The translations under genes were made by a program, and so were the position numbers. This document shows, piece after piece, positions 33,563 through 41,259 of a stretch of 64,000 bases of DNA (within the stretch, counting starts at the first letter, position 1; every line of letters begins with the position of its first letter). This stretch comes from TMED88 sp964515335 (GTDB lineage: Bacteria; Myxococcota_A; UBA9160; UBA4427), in contig CAZETS010000016.1 of NCBI GenBank assembly GCA_964515335.1, positions 1 to 64,000 of the forward strand. Reading direction: 5' to 3'. The notes beneath the pieces were generated by a model, which searched no databases, was not told the DNA's origin, and saw only the letters and a list, made by a program, of their open reading frames with translations.

Positions 33563-34471
33563 ATGGCCATGAGCAATCCCCGCATCGTGCTTCCGATCGT
33601 CACGCTCGTCGTCGGCTTCGTGGCCGGCGGCGGCATGATCGCCACCCGGCGCGCGCCGCTCACCGAGCGGCCCGAGCGAGAGCTGCCGCTCGTGCACGTG
33701 CAACGCGCGCAGCTCGAATCGGTGCGGCTCTCGGTCCGGACCCGCGGCACGGTGGTGCGAGCGCCCTCCCCCGGACGGGCGCGCGACGAATACGTCGGCC
33801 GCGGCCAGCTCGCCGGGCGGGGCGCAGCGATCGCGCGCCTCGACCCGGCCGACTACGCGGAGGTGCGGCTGCCGATTCCGGACGCCGAGGCCGCGTACGT
33901 GGACCTGCCCACCGCGCAGCACGACGTCGCCCGCGACGGCGGCGACGAAGCCATGCCCGAGCTGATCCTGCGCGCGCGGCTCGCCGGCCGCGGCTACGAG
34001 TGGCGCGGGCGCATCGTGCGCACCGAGCCAGCACCCGACCCGCTCACGGGCACGATCCACGCGGTGGCGCGGGTCGAGGACCCGTACGGGCGCGGCGACG
34101 CCCCCGACCGGCCTCCGCTGGCCGTCGGGCTCTCCGTCGAGGCCGAGATCCCCGGCCGCCGCGTCGACGACGTCGCCGTGCTGCCGCGCCGCGCGCTGCG
34201 CGGCCACGCCCGCGTGGCGATCGTCGACCGCGACGGGCTGCTCAGGCTACGAGCCGTCGAAGTGCTCGAGCGCAATCCCGACACGGTGCTCGTCTCGCGC
34301 GGCGTCCTGGACGGCGACCGGATCTGCACCTCTCCGCTGCCGATCTCGGTGGACGCCATGGCGGTGCGCGTGGTCGAGGCCGACGCACTCGCGAGCGACG
34401 AGCGCGGCTCGCTGCGCCGCGACGGCGAGGGGGTGTTCGTCGCAGGCGAGACGGCCCGGGGTGCGCTCTAG
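33563..34471 (+). CDS. RND-type periplasmic adaptor (MFP) lacking the helical hairpin
   Basis: Membrane-fusion-protein relative of 302 aa. The N-terminal anchor is IVLPIVTLVVGFVAGGGMI, then LSVRTRGTV (start of the barrel/lipoyl region) joins directly to VRAPSPGRARDEYVGRGQLA, which matches the second lipoyl half, and to LDPADYAEVRLPIPD, the standard beta-barrel sequence. The first lipoyl half and the whole alpha-helical hairpin (normally over 100 residues) are absent. No RND pump follows; the next gene is on the other strand. It is probably a decayed or repurposed adaptor. Start ATG 33563 or 33569. Confidence 0.72.
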   Translation: MAMSNPRIVLPIVTLVVGFVAGGGMIATRRAPLTERPERELPLVHVQRAQLESVRLSVRTRGTVVRAPSPGRARDEYVGRGQLAGRGAAIARLDPADYAEVRLPIPDAEAAYVDLPTAQHDVARDGGDEAMPELILRARLAGRGYEWRGRIVRTEPAPDPLTGTIHAVARVEDPYGRGDAPDRPPLAVGLSVEAEIPGRRVDDVAVLPRRALRGHARVAIVDRDGLLRLRAVEVLERNPDTVLVSRGVLDGDRICTSPLPISVDAMAVRVVEADALASDERGSLRRDGEGVFVAGETARGAL

Positions 34472-34496
34472 AGGCCCACGGCTTCCAGGTCCGCGA

Positions 34497-35645
34497 TCAG
34501 GAGAGCCCCATCCTGCGCGCGATGATGACCTTCATGATCTCGTTGGTGCCCGCGTAGATGGACTGCACGGCGGCGTCGCGGTAGTCCTGCGAGATCGGAT
34601 ACTCGTCCATGAACCCGTAGCCGCCGAAGAGCTGCAGGCACTCGGCGGCGACCTTCTTCTGCAGGTCGCTCGCCCACCACTTCGCCATGCTGACCTCCTT
34701 GACGATCTCCTCGCCGCGCACGTGGGCGGCGAGGAGCTTGTCGACGAAGGCCTGTCCGATCTCGATCTCGCTGGCCAGCTCGGCGAGCTTGAACTGCGTG
34801 TTCTGGAACCCCGCGATCGGCCGCCCGAAGGCCTTGCGCTCGCGCACGTAGTCGACGGTGTCGTCGAGCGACCGCCTCGCCGAGGCGATCGAGCCCACGC
34901 CGATGACGAGACGCTCCTGCTGGAGCTTCTCCATCAGCATCTTGAAGCCCTGCCCCTCCTGGCCGAGCAGGCTCTCGGCGGGCACGCGGCAGTCGTGGAA
35001 GAACAGCTCGCTGGTGTCCTGCCCCTTCAGGCCGAGCTTCGAGAGGTTGCGGCCGCGCTCGAAGCCGGGTGCGCCGGCCTCGACGAGGAGCAGGCTGATG
35101 CCCTTGTGGGGCGGCTCGGCGTCGGGCTCGGTCTTCGCCACCACGATCACGAGGTCGCAGTTCTGGCCATTCGAGATGAACGTCTTTGCGCCGTCGATCA
35201 CGTACTCGTCGCCGTCCCGGATCGCCCGGGTCTGCACGTTGGCGAGGTCCGAACCGGTGCCGGGCTCGGTCATCGCGATGGCGAGCAGACACTCGCCGGT
35301 GATGGCGCGCGTCAGGTACTTCTGCTTCTGCGCCTCGGTCCCGTAGGCGGTGAGGTACGGCATGCAGATGTCGGAGTGCAGCGAGGTCTGCAGCGCGTGG
35401 GCCCGCAGATAGGCGAGCTCTTCGATCACGATCGCGTCGAAGAGGAAGTCGGCGCCGGCGCCGCCGTACTCCTCGGGCGCGTTGGCGCCGAGGTAGCCGG
35501 CCTCGCCCAGCTTGCGCCAGGCCGCCTTGTCGCTGAGGCCGCGCGCGTTCCACTCGTCGAGGTGCGGAGCGATCTCGGCCTCGGCGAAGCGGCGGAACTC
35601 GGCGCGGAAGTGGTCGTGCTCGTCGCTGAAGATGTCTCGTCTCAT
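34497..35645 (-). CDS. Acyl-CoA dehydrogenase
   Basis: FAD-dependent acyl-CoA dehydrogenase of 382 aa oxidising an acyl-CoA and passing electrons to ETF. It has the flavin-binding AMTEPGTGSD near 123-132, FISNGQ near 155, and the C-terminal SIYAGTNEIMK with catalytic base E369, the position used by short- and medium-chain enzymes. FGGYGF near 342 is also standard. Substrate chain length is not clear. Convergent with the adaptor gene; the kdsA gene lies divergently upstream. Confidence 0.94.
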   Translation of the reverse strand: MRRDIFSDEHDHFRAEFRRFAEAEIAPHLDEWNARGLSDKAAWRKLGEAGYLGANAPEEYGGAGADFLFDAIVIEELAYLRAHALQTSLHSDICMPYLTAYGTEAQKQKYLTRAITGECLLAIAMTEPGTGSDLANVQTRAIRDGDEYVIDGAKTFISNGQNCDLVIVVAKTEPDAEPPHKGISLLLVEAGAPGFERGRNLSKLGLKGQDTSELFFHDCRVPAESLLGQEGQGFKMLMEKLQQERLVIGVGSIASARRSLDDTVDYVRERKAFGRPIAGFQNTQFKLAELASEIEIGQAFVDKLLAAHVRGEEIVKEVSMAKWWASDLQKKVAAECLQLFGGYGFMDEYPISQDYRDAAVQSIYAGTNEIMKVIIARRMGLS

Positions 35646-35767
35646 GGGGTCTCCCGGGCGGCCGGCGGGCGCGGCGGCAGAGGGGGGGAGGAGCGGCAGA
35701 AGGGGAATCTAGCGGCCGGGCGCCGGCGGCGACCACCGGACGCGGGCGCCTTGCTAGCGTCCCGCGC

Positions 35768-36589
35768 ATGACGCTGCGGATCGGCCGGGCCGAGGTGGGG
35801 GACGGCGCGCCGCTCGTCCTGATCGCGGGTCTCAACGTGATCGAGGACGAGGCGCGGGCGATCGCCTGCGCGGAGACCGTGGCCGAGCTGGGCGCCCGAC
35901 ACGGCCTCGGCACGGTCTTCAAGGCGTCCTTCGACAAGGCGAATCGGACGCGGGCGAACGCGTTTCGGGGGCCGGGCATCGACGAGGGCCTGCGCGTGCT
36001 CTCGGCCGTCAAGCGGACGACCGGGCTCCCGCTGCTGACCGACGTCCACGAGCCCGACCAGGCCAAGCGCGCCGCCGACGTGGTCGACTGCCTGCAGGTG
36101 CCCGCGATGCTCTGTCGTCAGACCGACCTGCTCGAAGCCTGTGCGCGAACCGGACTGCCCGTGAACCTGAAGAAGGGGCAGTTCGTCGCCCCCGCCGACA
36201 TGGCCCACGCCGTCACGAAGATCGCGGACTTCGGCGGCTCCGGAGCGATGGTGACCGAGCGCGGCACCTCGTTCGGTCACCGCGACCTGGTGGTCGACAT
36301 GCGCGGGTTGGTCGAGATGCGGTCGTTCGCGCCGGTCTGCTTCGATGCCACCCACGCCGTCCAGCACCCGGGCGCCGCCGACGGTGCCTCGGGAGGCGAC
36401 CGCCGGATGGTCGCTCCGCTCGCCCGGGCTGCGGCTGCCATCGGGATCGACGCGCTCTTCGTCGAGGTGCACGCCGAGCCCGACCGCGCGCCCGTCGACG
36501 GGCCGAGTCAGATCACGCCCGATGCCCTCGACGCGCTGCTGCGCGACGTGAGGGCGATCGATGCCGCGCTGCGCGACACTCGGACCTGA
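35768..36589 (+). CDS. kdsA: 3-deoxy-8-phosphooctulonate synthase
   Basis: Condenses PEP with arabinose 5-phosphate to make KDO-8-phosphate for lipopolysaccharide inner core; 273 aa, normal length. Signature stretches are FKASFDKANRTR near 51-62, LTDVHEP near 90-96, and KKGQFVAP near 139-146. The residue that separates metal-dependent (Cys) from metal-independent (Asn) enzymes is Asn here (GLNVIE, N23), so the metal-independent type is predicted. No other kds or lpx genes are adjacent. It indicates an LPS-bearing outer membrane. Confidence 0.94.
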   Translation: MTLRIGRAEVGDGAPLVLIAGLNVIEDEARAIACAETVAELGARHGLGTVFKASFDKANRTRANAFRGPGIDEGLRVLSAVKRTTGLPLLTDVHEPDQAKRAADVVDCLQVPAMLCRQTDLLEACARTGLPVNLKKGQFVAPADMAHAVTKIADFGGSGAMVTERGTSFGHRDLVVDMRGLVEMRSFAPVCFDATHAVQHPGAADGASGGDRRMVAPLARAAAAIGIDALFVEVHAEPDRAPVDGPSQITPDALDALLRDVRAIDAALRDTRT

Positions 36590-36619
36590 TTCGAATCGAT
36601 CCCGAGGGAGAAGCAAGTC

Positions 36620-37387
36620 ATGGATCTGAAGGGCAAGGCCGCGATCGTGACCGGCGGCGGCACCGGCGTCGGCCGGCAGACGGCGTTGATGCTCGCCGAC
36701 GCGGGCTGCTCGGTGCTGGTCAACTACAGCCGCTCGAAGGACGGCGCCGAGGAAACCGCCAAGCAGGCCCGCGAGGCGGGCGTCGACGCGCTGGCCTTCC
36801 AGGCCGACGTGGCCGAAGACGATGCCTGCCGGGCGATGGTGGCCGAGGCCGAGCGGGCCTTCGGGCGGTTGGACGTGCTCGTCAACAACGCGGGCACCAC
36901 GAAGTTCGTCCCGCACCAGAACCTCGACGGCCTCGACTTCGACGACTGGATGCGCATCCTGGCCGTCAACACCGTCGGTCCGTTTCAGTGCACCCGCGCC
37001 GCGCTGCCCCTGCTGTCGGCCGACGGCGGCGGCGAGGTCGTGATGACGTCGAGCGTCGCCGGGCTGATCGCCACCGGCAGCTCGATCGCGTACTGCGCGT
37101 CGAAGGCGGGACTCAACAACCTCACCGTCTCGCTCGCGCGCGTCTGCGGACCGAACGTGCGCGTCAACGCTGTGGCGCCGGGCTTCATCGACGGCGAGTG
37201 GCTCCAGCAGGGGCTCGGCGACGCCTACGAGGCCGTGAAATCCGCCATGGAGGCGCGCTCGCCGATCGGCCGTGTCGCCACGCCGCGCACCGTCGCCGAG
37301 GCGATCCTGTCGCTCCTGACCGGCTCGGACGTGGTCACCGGCCACGTCCTGCCCGTCGAAGGCGGCATGATCATCGGCATGGGATGA
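36620..37387 (+). CDS. Short-chain dehydrogenase/reductase
   Basis: Classical SDR of 255 aa. The cofactor motif is TGGGTGVG near 11-18, NNAG is near 88-91, the catalytic Tyr/Lys are in YCASK near 156-160, and NAVAPGFIDGEW is the usual substrate-loop start. It resembles 3-oxoacyl-ACP reductase-like SDRs, but substrate is unknown. Its TGA overlaps the ATG of the next SDR (ATGA), so the two are translationally coupled. Confidence 0.92.
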   Translation: MDLKGKAAIVTGGGTGVGRQTALMLADAGCSVLVNYSRSKDGAEETAKQAREAGVDALAFQADVAEDDACRAMVAEAERAFGRLDVLVNNAGTTKFVPHQNLDGLDFDDWMRILAVNTVGPFQCTRAALPLLSADGGGEVVMTSSVAGLIATGSSIAYCASKAGLNNLTVSLARVCGPNVRVNAVAPGFIDGEWLQQGLGDAYEAVKSAMEARSPIGRVATPRTVAEAILSLLTGSDVVTGHVLPVEGGMIIGMG

Positions 37388-38199
37388 GCAAAGCCGCGGC
37401 ACAGCGCGTGCTCATAACGGGCGCGTCTTCGGGCATCGGCGCGGCGACGGCGGCTCACCTCGTCGCCCGCGGCCACCACGTGTACGGCACGAGCCGGCGG
37501 CCGCGCGAGGAGCCGGGCGACGGCGTGCGCTGGCTGCGCATGGACGTGTGCGAGGACGAGTCCGTGCGCAAGGGCGTCGAGACGATGCTCGGCGAGGCCG
37601 GCGCGATCGACGCGGTCGTCTGCAACGCCGGCATCGGCATCTTCGGATCCGTCGAGGAGGTCACGATCGACGACGCGCGCCGGCAGCTCGAGACGAACTT
37701 CTTCGGCGTGCTGCGGGTGCTGCGCGCAGTGCTGCCCGGCATGCGGGCCGCGCGGTCGGGGCGCGTGATCGTGGTCGGCTCGCTCGCCGGACGCGCTCCG
37801 ATCCCCTTCCAGGCCCACTACTCGGCCAGCAAGGCGGCGCTCGACGCGCTCACGGCGAGCCTCGCGAACGAGGTCCGGGAGTTCGGCGTGCACGCCAGCC
37901 TCGTCGAGCCGGGCGACATCCGCACACCGTTCAACGACGCCATGGACTGGACCACCAGCCCGACCGACAGCGCCTACGGCGAGCGGATCCGCAGTGCGGC
38001 TGACGTCATCCGCAAGTCGCTCCCCGAGGCGCCGCCGCCGGAGGTCGTCGCCCGGTCGATCACGCGCGCCCTCGAGGCGCGGCACCCCCGCGCCCGCTAC
38101 GCGGTCGGCGCAGAGGCGCGCATCGTTCCCTTCGGCCGAAGGCTGCTGCCCGACCGGATCAACCTGGCGCTGATCCGCCGACACTTTGGTCTCCGATGA
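37384..38199 (+). CDS. Short-chain dehydrogenase/reductase (classical)
   Basis: SDR of 271 aa coupled by ATGA to the preceding SDR. TGASSGIG is near 12-19, CNAGIG near 81 replaces NNAG, and the catalytic YSASK is near 148-152. The C-terminus is longer (RLLPDRINLALIRRHFGLR), like fatty-acyl or steroid-type SDRs that act on lipid substrates near the membrane. Substrate is unknown. Confidence 0.91.
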   Translation: MSKAAAQRVLITGASSGIGAATAAHLVARGHHVYGTSRRPREEPGDGVRWLRMDVCEDESVRKGVETMLGEAGAIDAVVCNAGIGIFGSVEEVTIDDARRQLETNFFGVLRVLRAVLPGMRAARSGRVIVVGSLAGRAPIPFQAHYSASKAALDALTASLANEVREFGVHASLVEPGDIRTPFNDAMDWTTSPTDSAYGERIRSAADVIRKSLPEAPPPEVVARSITRALEARHPRARYAVGAEARIVPFGRRLLPDRINLALIRRHFGLR

Positions 38200-38233
38200 A
38201 GCGGGGGCTTCGGCGAGGAAGAACGGAGTTCTG

Positions 38234-38950
38234 ATGGGCGGCGGCATGTCGATGACGCACGAGCGAGGTCCTTTCTTCGGTCTGCTGATCGCGCAGCTCT
38301 TCTTCATCGGCGTCTCTCCGTTCGTGAGCGACACCGGCGCGGGACGCACGTTCCTGTTCGCGGCCATCTTCGCCATCATGGGCGCGAGCGCCTACGCGTC
38401 GGCTTCCAGCCGGAACCTGCTGATCGTCTCGATCGCGGTGCTGCTGACCGCGGGAATGGCGTGGCTCGGGCCCGACGTGATGCCCGGCAACAGCGACGAA
38501 TTCCTGCGGCTCGGGGTCGTCGGCTTCGGAACCGCCTTCACCGCAGTAACCGTGCTCGTGACAGTGGCCCACCACCATCGCGTCACCACCGACACGATCC
38601 TCGGCGGCATCAACGCGTACCTGCTGATCGCCATCGCGTTCACCTTCTTCCACGCCATCGTGATAGTCGTCGAGACGGACGCGTACACGTTGGGCGGTGT
38701 CCCGATCCGCGACATCCTCGACAGCCACCAGGACACGCACGGCTACGCGACGCTTTTGTACTTCAGCTTCACGACGCTCACGACCCTGGGCTACGGAGAC
38801 ATGGTGCCCGTGCACCCGGTCGCCCGGCTCCTGGCCAGCGGCGAGGCGGTGCTCGGGCAGCTCTTCGTGGCAATCTTCATCGCGCGCCTCGTCAGCCTGG
38901 AGGTCAGCCAGCGGACCTCGCCGTCCGGAGAGGACGCGAACGACCGATGA
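38234..38950 (+). CDS. Ion channel (two-pore-domain-like K+ channel family)
   Basis: Membrane protein of 238 aa with about six hydrophobic segments: two pairs in the first 120 residues, then a pore module with the selectivity filter TTLGYGDMVP near 182-191 between the last two helices. No RCK/TrkA-N or cyclic-nucleotide domain is attached. ATG 38234 has GGAG 5 nt upstream; a TTG at 38186 is less likely. Its stop overlaps the aldehyde dehydrogenase start (ATGA). Confidence 0.87.
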   Translation: MGGGMSMTHERGPFFGLLIAQLFFIGVSPFVSDTGAGRTFLFAAIFAIMGASAYASASSRNLLIVSIAVLLTAGMAWLGPDVMPGNSDEFLRLGVVGFGTAFTAVTVLVTVAHHHRVTTDTILGGINAYLLIAIAFTFFHAIVIVVETDAYTLGGVPIRDILDSHQDTHGYATLLYFSFTTLTTLGYGDMVPVHPVARLLASGEAVLGQLFVAIFIARLVSLEVSQRTSPSGEDANDR

Positions 38951-40344
38951 CGCGCGACGCCGCGAGGGTGCTTCGCTGCATCTCGCCCGCGGATGGGCGC
39001 GTCTACGTGGAGCGCCCGCTGCTCGACGATCGCGAGGTCGCGGCCGCGCTCGAGCGCGCGCGGATCGCGCAGCGAGGCTGGGCCGCCACGCCGCTCGGCG
39101 AGCGCGAGGCGATCGTCGGGCGCGCCGTCGACGCGATGCTGAGCCGACGCGAGGCCGTCGCCGAGGAGATCACGCTGCAGATGGGGCGGCCGATCGCGCA
39201 GTCACCCGGCGAGATCGGCGGCTTCGAGGAGCGCGCACGCCACATGGCGTCGATCGCGGCCGGGTGCCTGGCGGAGGTGGCGCCCGAGCCGAAGCCGGGC
39301 TTCACGCGGTTCATCCGCCGCGAGCCCCTCGGCGTGGTCTTCGTCGTCGCGCCGTGGAACTACCCCTACCTGACGGCCGTGAACGCGGTGGTGCCCGCCC
39401 TGCTCGCCGGCAACGCGGTGCTCCTCAAGCACTCGTCGCAGACGCCGCTCTGCGCCGAGCGCTTCGCCGAGGTGTTCGACGAGGCCGGCCTGCCCGCCGG
39501 CGCCCTGCAGGCCCTCCACCTCTCGCACGAGAGCACCCTCGGCCTGGTCGGTCGCGATGGCGTCGACTTCGTGGCCTTCACCGGCTCGGTGGAAGGCGGC
39601 CACGCGATCTCGCGCGCCGCCGCCGACCGCTTCATCGCCACCGGCCTCGAGCTCGGCGGCAAGGATCCCGCCTACGTGGCAGCGGACGCCGACGTCGAGG
39701 AGGCGGCCGCGGGTCTCGTCGACGGCGCGTTCTTCAACTCGGGGCAGTCGTGCTGCGGGATCGAGCGCATCTACGCCCACCGCGATCTCTACGATCGGTT
39801 CGTCGACGCCGCCGTCGGCGCCGCGCTCGACTACCGCCTCGGCGACCCGCGCGACGAGCACACCACGCTCGGCCCGATGGTGCGCAGCGCCGCCGCGGAC
39901 TTCGTTCGCGAGCAGACCGCCGAGGCCATCGCCGCGGGCGGCCGCGCGCTGATCGATCCGTCGCGCTTTCCCGCCGACGCGGCCGGCACCGCCTACCTGG
40001 CGCCGCAGATCCTCGTCGACGTCCACCACGGAATGCGCGTGATGACGGAGGAGAGCTTTGGCCCGGTGGTCGGCATCATGCCCGTCTCGTCCGACGACGA
40101 GGCCGTCGCCCTGATGAACGACAGCCGCTACGGCCTCACTGCCTCGATCTGGACCGGCGACGAAGCGCGCGCCATCGACATCGGCGGTCGCCTCGAGACC
40201 GGCACGGTCTTCATGAACCGCTGCGACTACCTCGACCCGGCCCTCGCCTGGACGGGCGTCAAGGACTCGGGGCGGGGCGTGACGCTCTCGAAGCTGGGCT
40301 ACGAGGTGCTGACGCGGGCGAAGTCGTTCCACCTGCGCGCCTAG
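38947..40344 (+). CDS. Aldehyde dehydrogenase family protein
   Basis: NAD(P)-dependent aldehyde dehydrogenase of 465 aa, using a Cys nucleophile. Motifs are APWNYPY near 137-143, FTGSVEGG near 212-219, the general-base Glu in LELGGKDP (about 234), and the catalytic Cys in NSGQSCCG near 263-270. It is closest in style to succinate-semialdehyde/long-chain ALDH members. It is coupled by ATGA to the channel gene, an unusual functional pairing that may reflect only transcription economy. Confidence 0.93.
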   Translation: MTRDAARVLRCISPADGRVYVERPLLDDREVAAALERARIAQRGWAATPLGEREAIVGRAVDAMLSRREAVAEEITLQMGRPIAQSPGEIGGFEERARHMASIAAGCLAEVAPEPKPGFTRFIRREPLGVVFVVAPWNYPYLTAVNAVVPALLAGNAVLLKHSSQTPLCAERFAEVFDEAGLPAGALQALHLSHESTLGLVGRDGVDFVAFTGSVEGGHAISRAAADRFIATGLELGGKDPAYVAADADVEEAAAGLVDGAFFNSGQSCCGIERIYAHRDLYDRFVDAAVGAALDYRLGDPRDEHTTLGPMVRSAAADFVREQTAEAIAAGGRALIDPSRFPADAAGTAYLAPQILVDVHHGMRVMTEESFGPVVGIMPVSSDDEAVALMNDSRYGLTASIWTGDEARAIDIGGRLETGTVFMNRCDYLDPALAWTGVKDSGRGVTLSKLGYEVLTRAKSFHLRA

Positions 40345-40362
40345 CTCCGGGATACGCGGGGC

Positions 40363-41196
40363 TCAGATTCCCTCGTCGGCCAGCCGCAGCGCCGCCTCGA
40401 CGCTGCCGTCGCTCTCGCGCAGCAGCCTTCGCGCCTCGAGCTTCTCGACGTTTGCGAGCGACATCACGATGCGCACGGCGCGCCCACGGAGCTTGCTCGA
40501 CACCGGGTCGACGTGGGTCATCAGATTGCCGCGCACCTTGCCCAGTCTCACCATCACAGCGGTCGACAGGAGCGACAGCACCATCTTCTGCGCCAGGCCG
40601 CCCTTCATGCGCGTCGAGCCAGCGACGACTTCGGGACCCACCACCGGAGCGATGCTGATCTCCGCGGCCTCGGCCAGCGGCGAGTGGGGGTCGCAGGTGA
40701 TCGCGATCGTGCGCGCGCCCACCTCGTGGGCGGCGTCGAGCCCGCCGAGCGCAAAGGGCGTGCGACCGCTCGCCGAGATGGCCACCACTGCGTCGCCGAG
40801 GGTCAGGCCGCGCTCCTGCAGCTCGAAGACGGCCGACTTGGGATCGTCCTCGGCGCCCTCCACCGCGTGGCGCAGCGCACGGTCGCCGCCGGCGATCAGG
40901 CCCTGCACGGTGCGCGGCGGGATACCGTAGGTGGGCGGCATCTCCGAGGCGTCGAGCACACCGAGCCGCCCGCTCGTGCCGGCACCCACGTTGAACCAGC
41001 GCCCGCCGCCACCGATCACGGTGGCGAGCACCTCCACCGCCTCGGCGATGCAGGGCAGCACGCGGCCGACGGCGGCGTGCGCGTTGGCGTCCTCGTCGTG
41101 GATCAGGCGGAGCACGTCGGCGACCGGGCGGCGATCGAGATCGCGCGCCGCGTCGAGCAGAGCCTCGGTGGGGAAGTCCGTGCCGTTGCCAGCCAT
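40363..41196 (-). CDS. murQ: N-acetylmuramic acid 6-phosphate etherase
   Basis: SIS-domain lyase cleaving the D-lactyl ether of MurNAc-6-phosphate to GlcNAc-6-phosphate in peptidoglycan recycling. The 277-aa protein has FNVGAGTSGRLGVLDASEMPP near 66-86 with the catalytic Glu in DASE, and ISASGRTPFALGGL near 139-152. MKGGLAQKMVLSLLST is near 203-218. It is somewhat shorter than the usual 300 aa because the C-terminus is reduced. Divergent from mutS2; no anmK or MurNAc transporter is next to it. Confidence 0.93.
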   Translation of the reverse strand: MAGNGTDFPTEALLDAARDLDRRPVADVLRLIHDEDANAHAAVGRVLPCIAEAVEVLATVIGGGGRWFNVGAGTSGRLGVLDASEMPPTYGIPPRTVQGLIAGGDRALRHAVEGAEDDPKSAVFELQERGLTLGDAVVAISASGRTPFALGGLDAAHEVGARTIAITCDPHSPLAEAAEISIAPVVGPEVVAGSTRMKGGLAQKMVLSLLSTAVMVRLGKVRGNLMTHVDPVSSKLRGRAVRIVMSLANVEKLEARRLLRESDGSVEAALRLADEGI

Positions 41197-41259
41197 CGAC
41201 AGAGGCTTTCGGCCGATCGCCCGCCAGTCATGAGGGCCGGAAGCTACAGTTCGTCCGTG

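Noticed and set aside
36590..36610. TTCGAATC word suggestive of a tRNA T-arm
   Set aside because: No acceptor, D-arm or anticodon stem can be formed around it; it is the spacer between kdsA and the SDR.
38947..40344. K+ channel and aldehyde dehydrogenase as one functional system
   Set aside because: The genes overlap by ATGA, but nothing in either protein suggests a shared pathway; recorded only as translational coupling.
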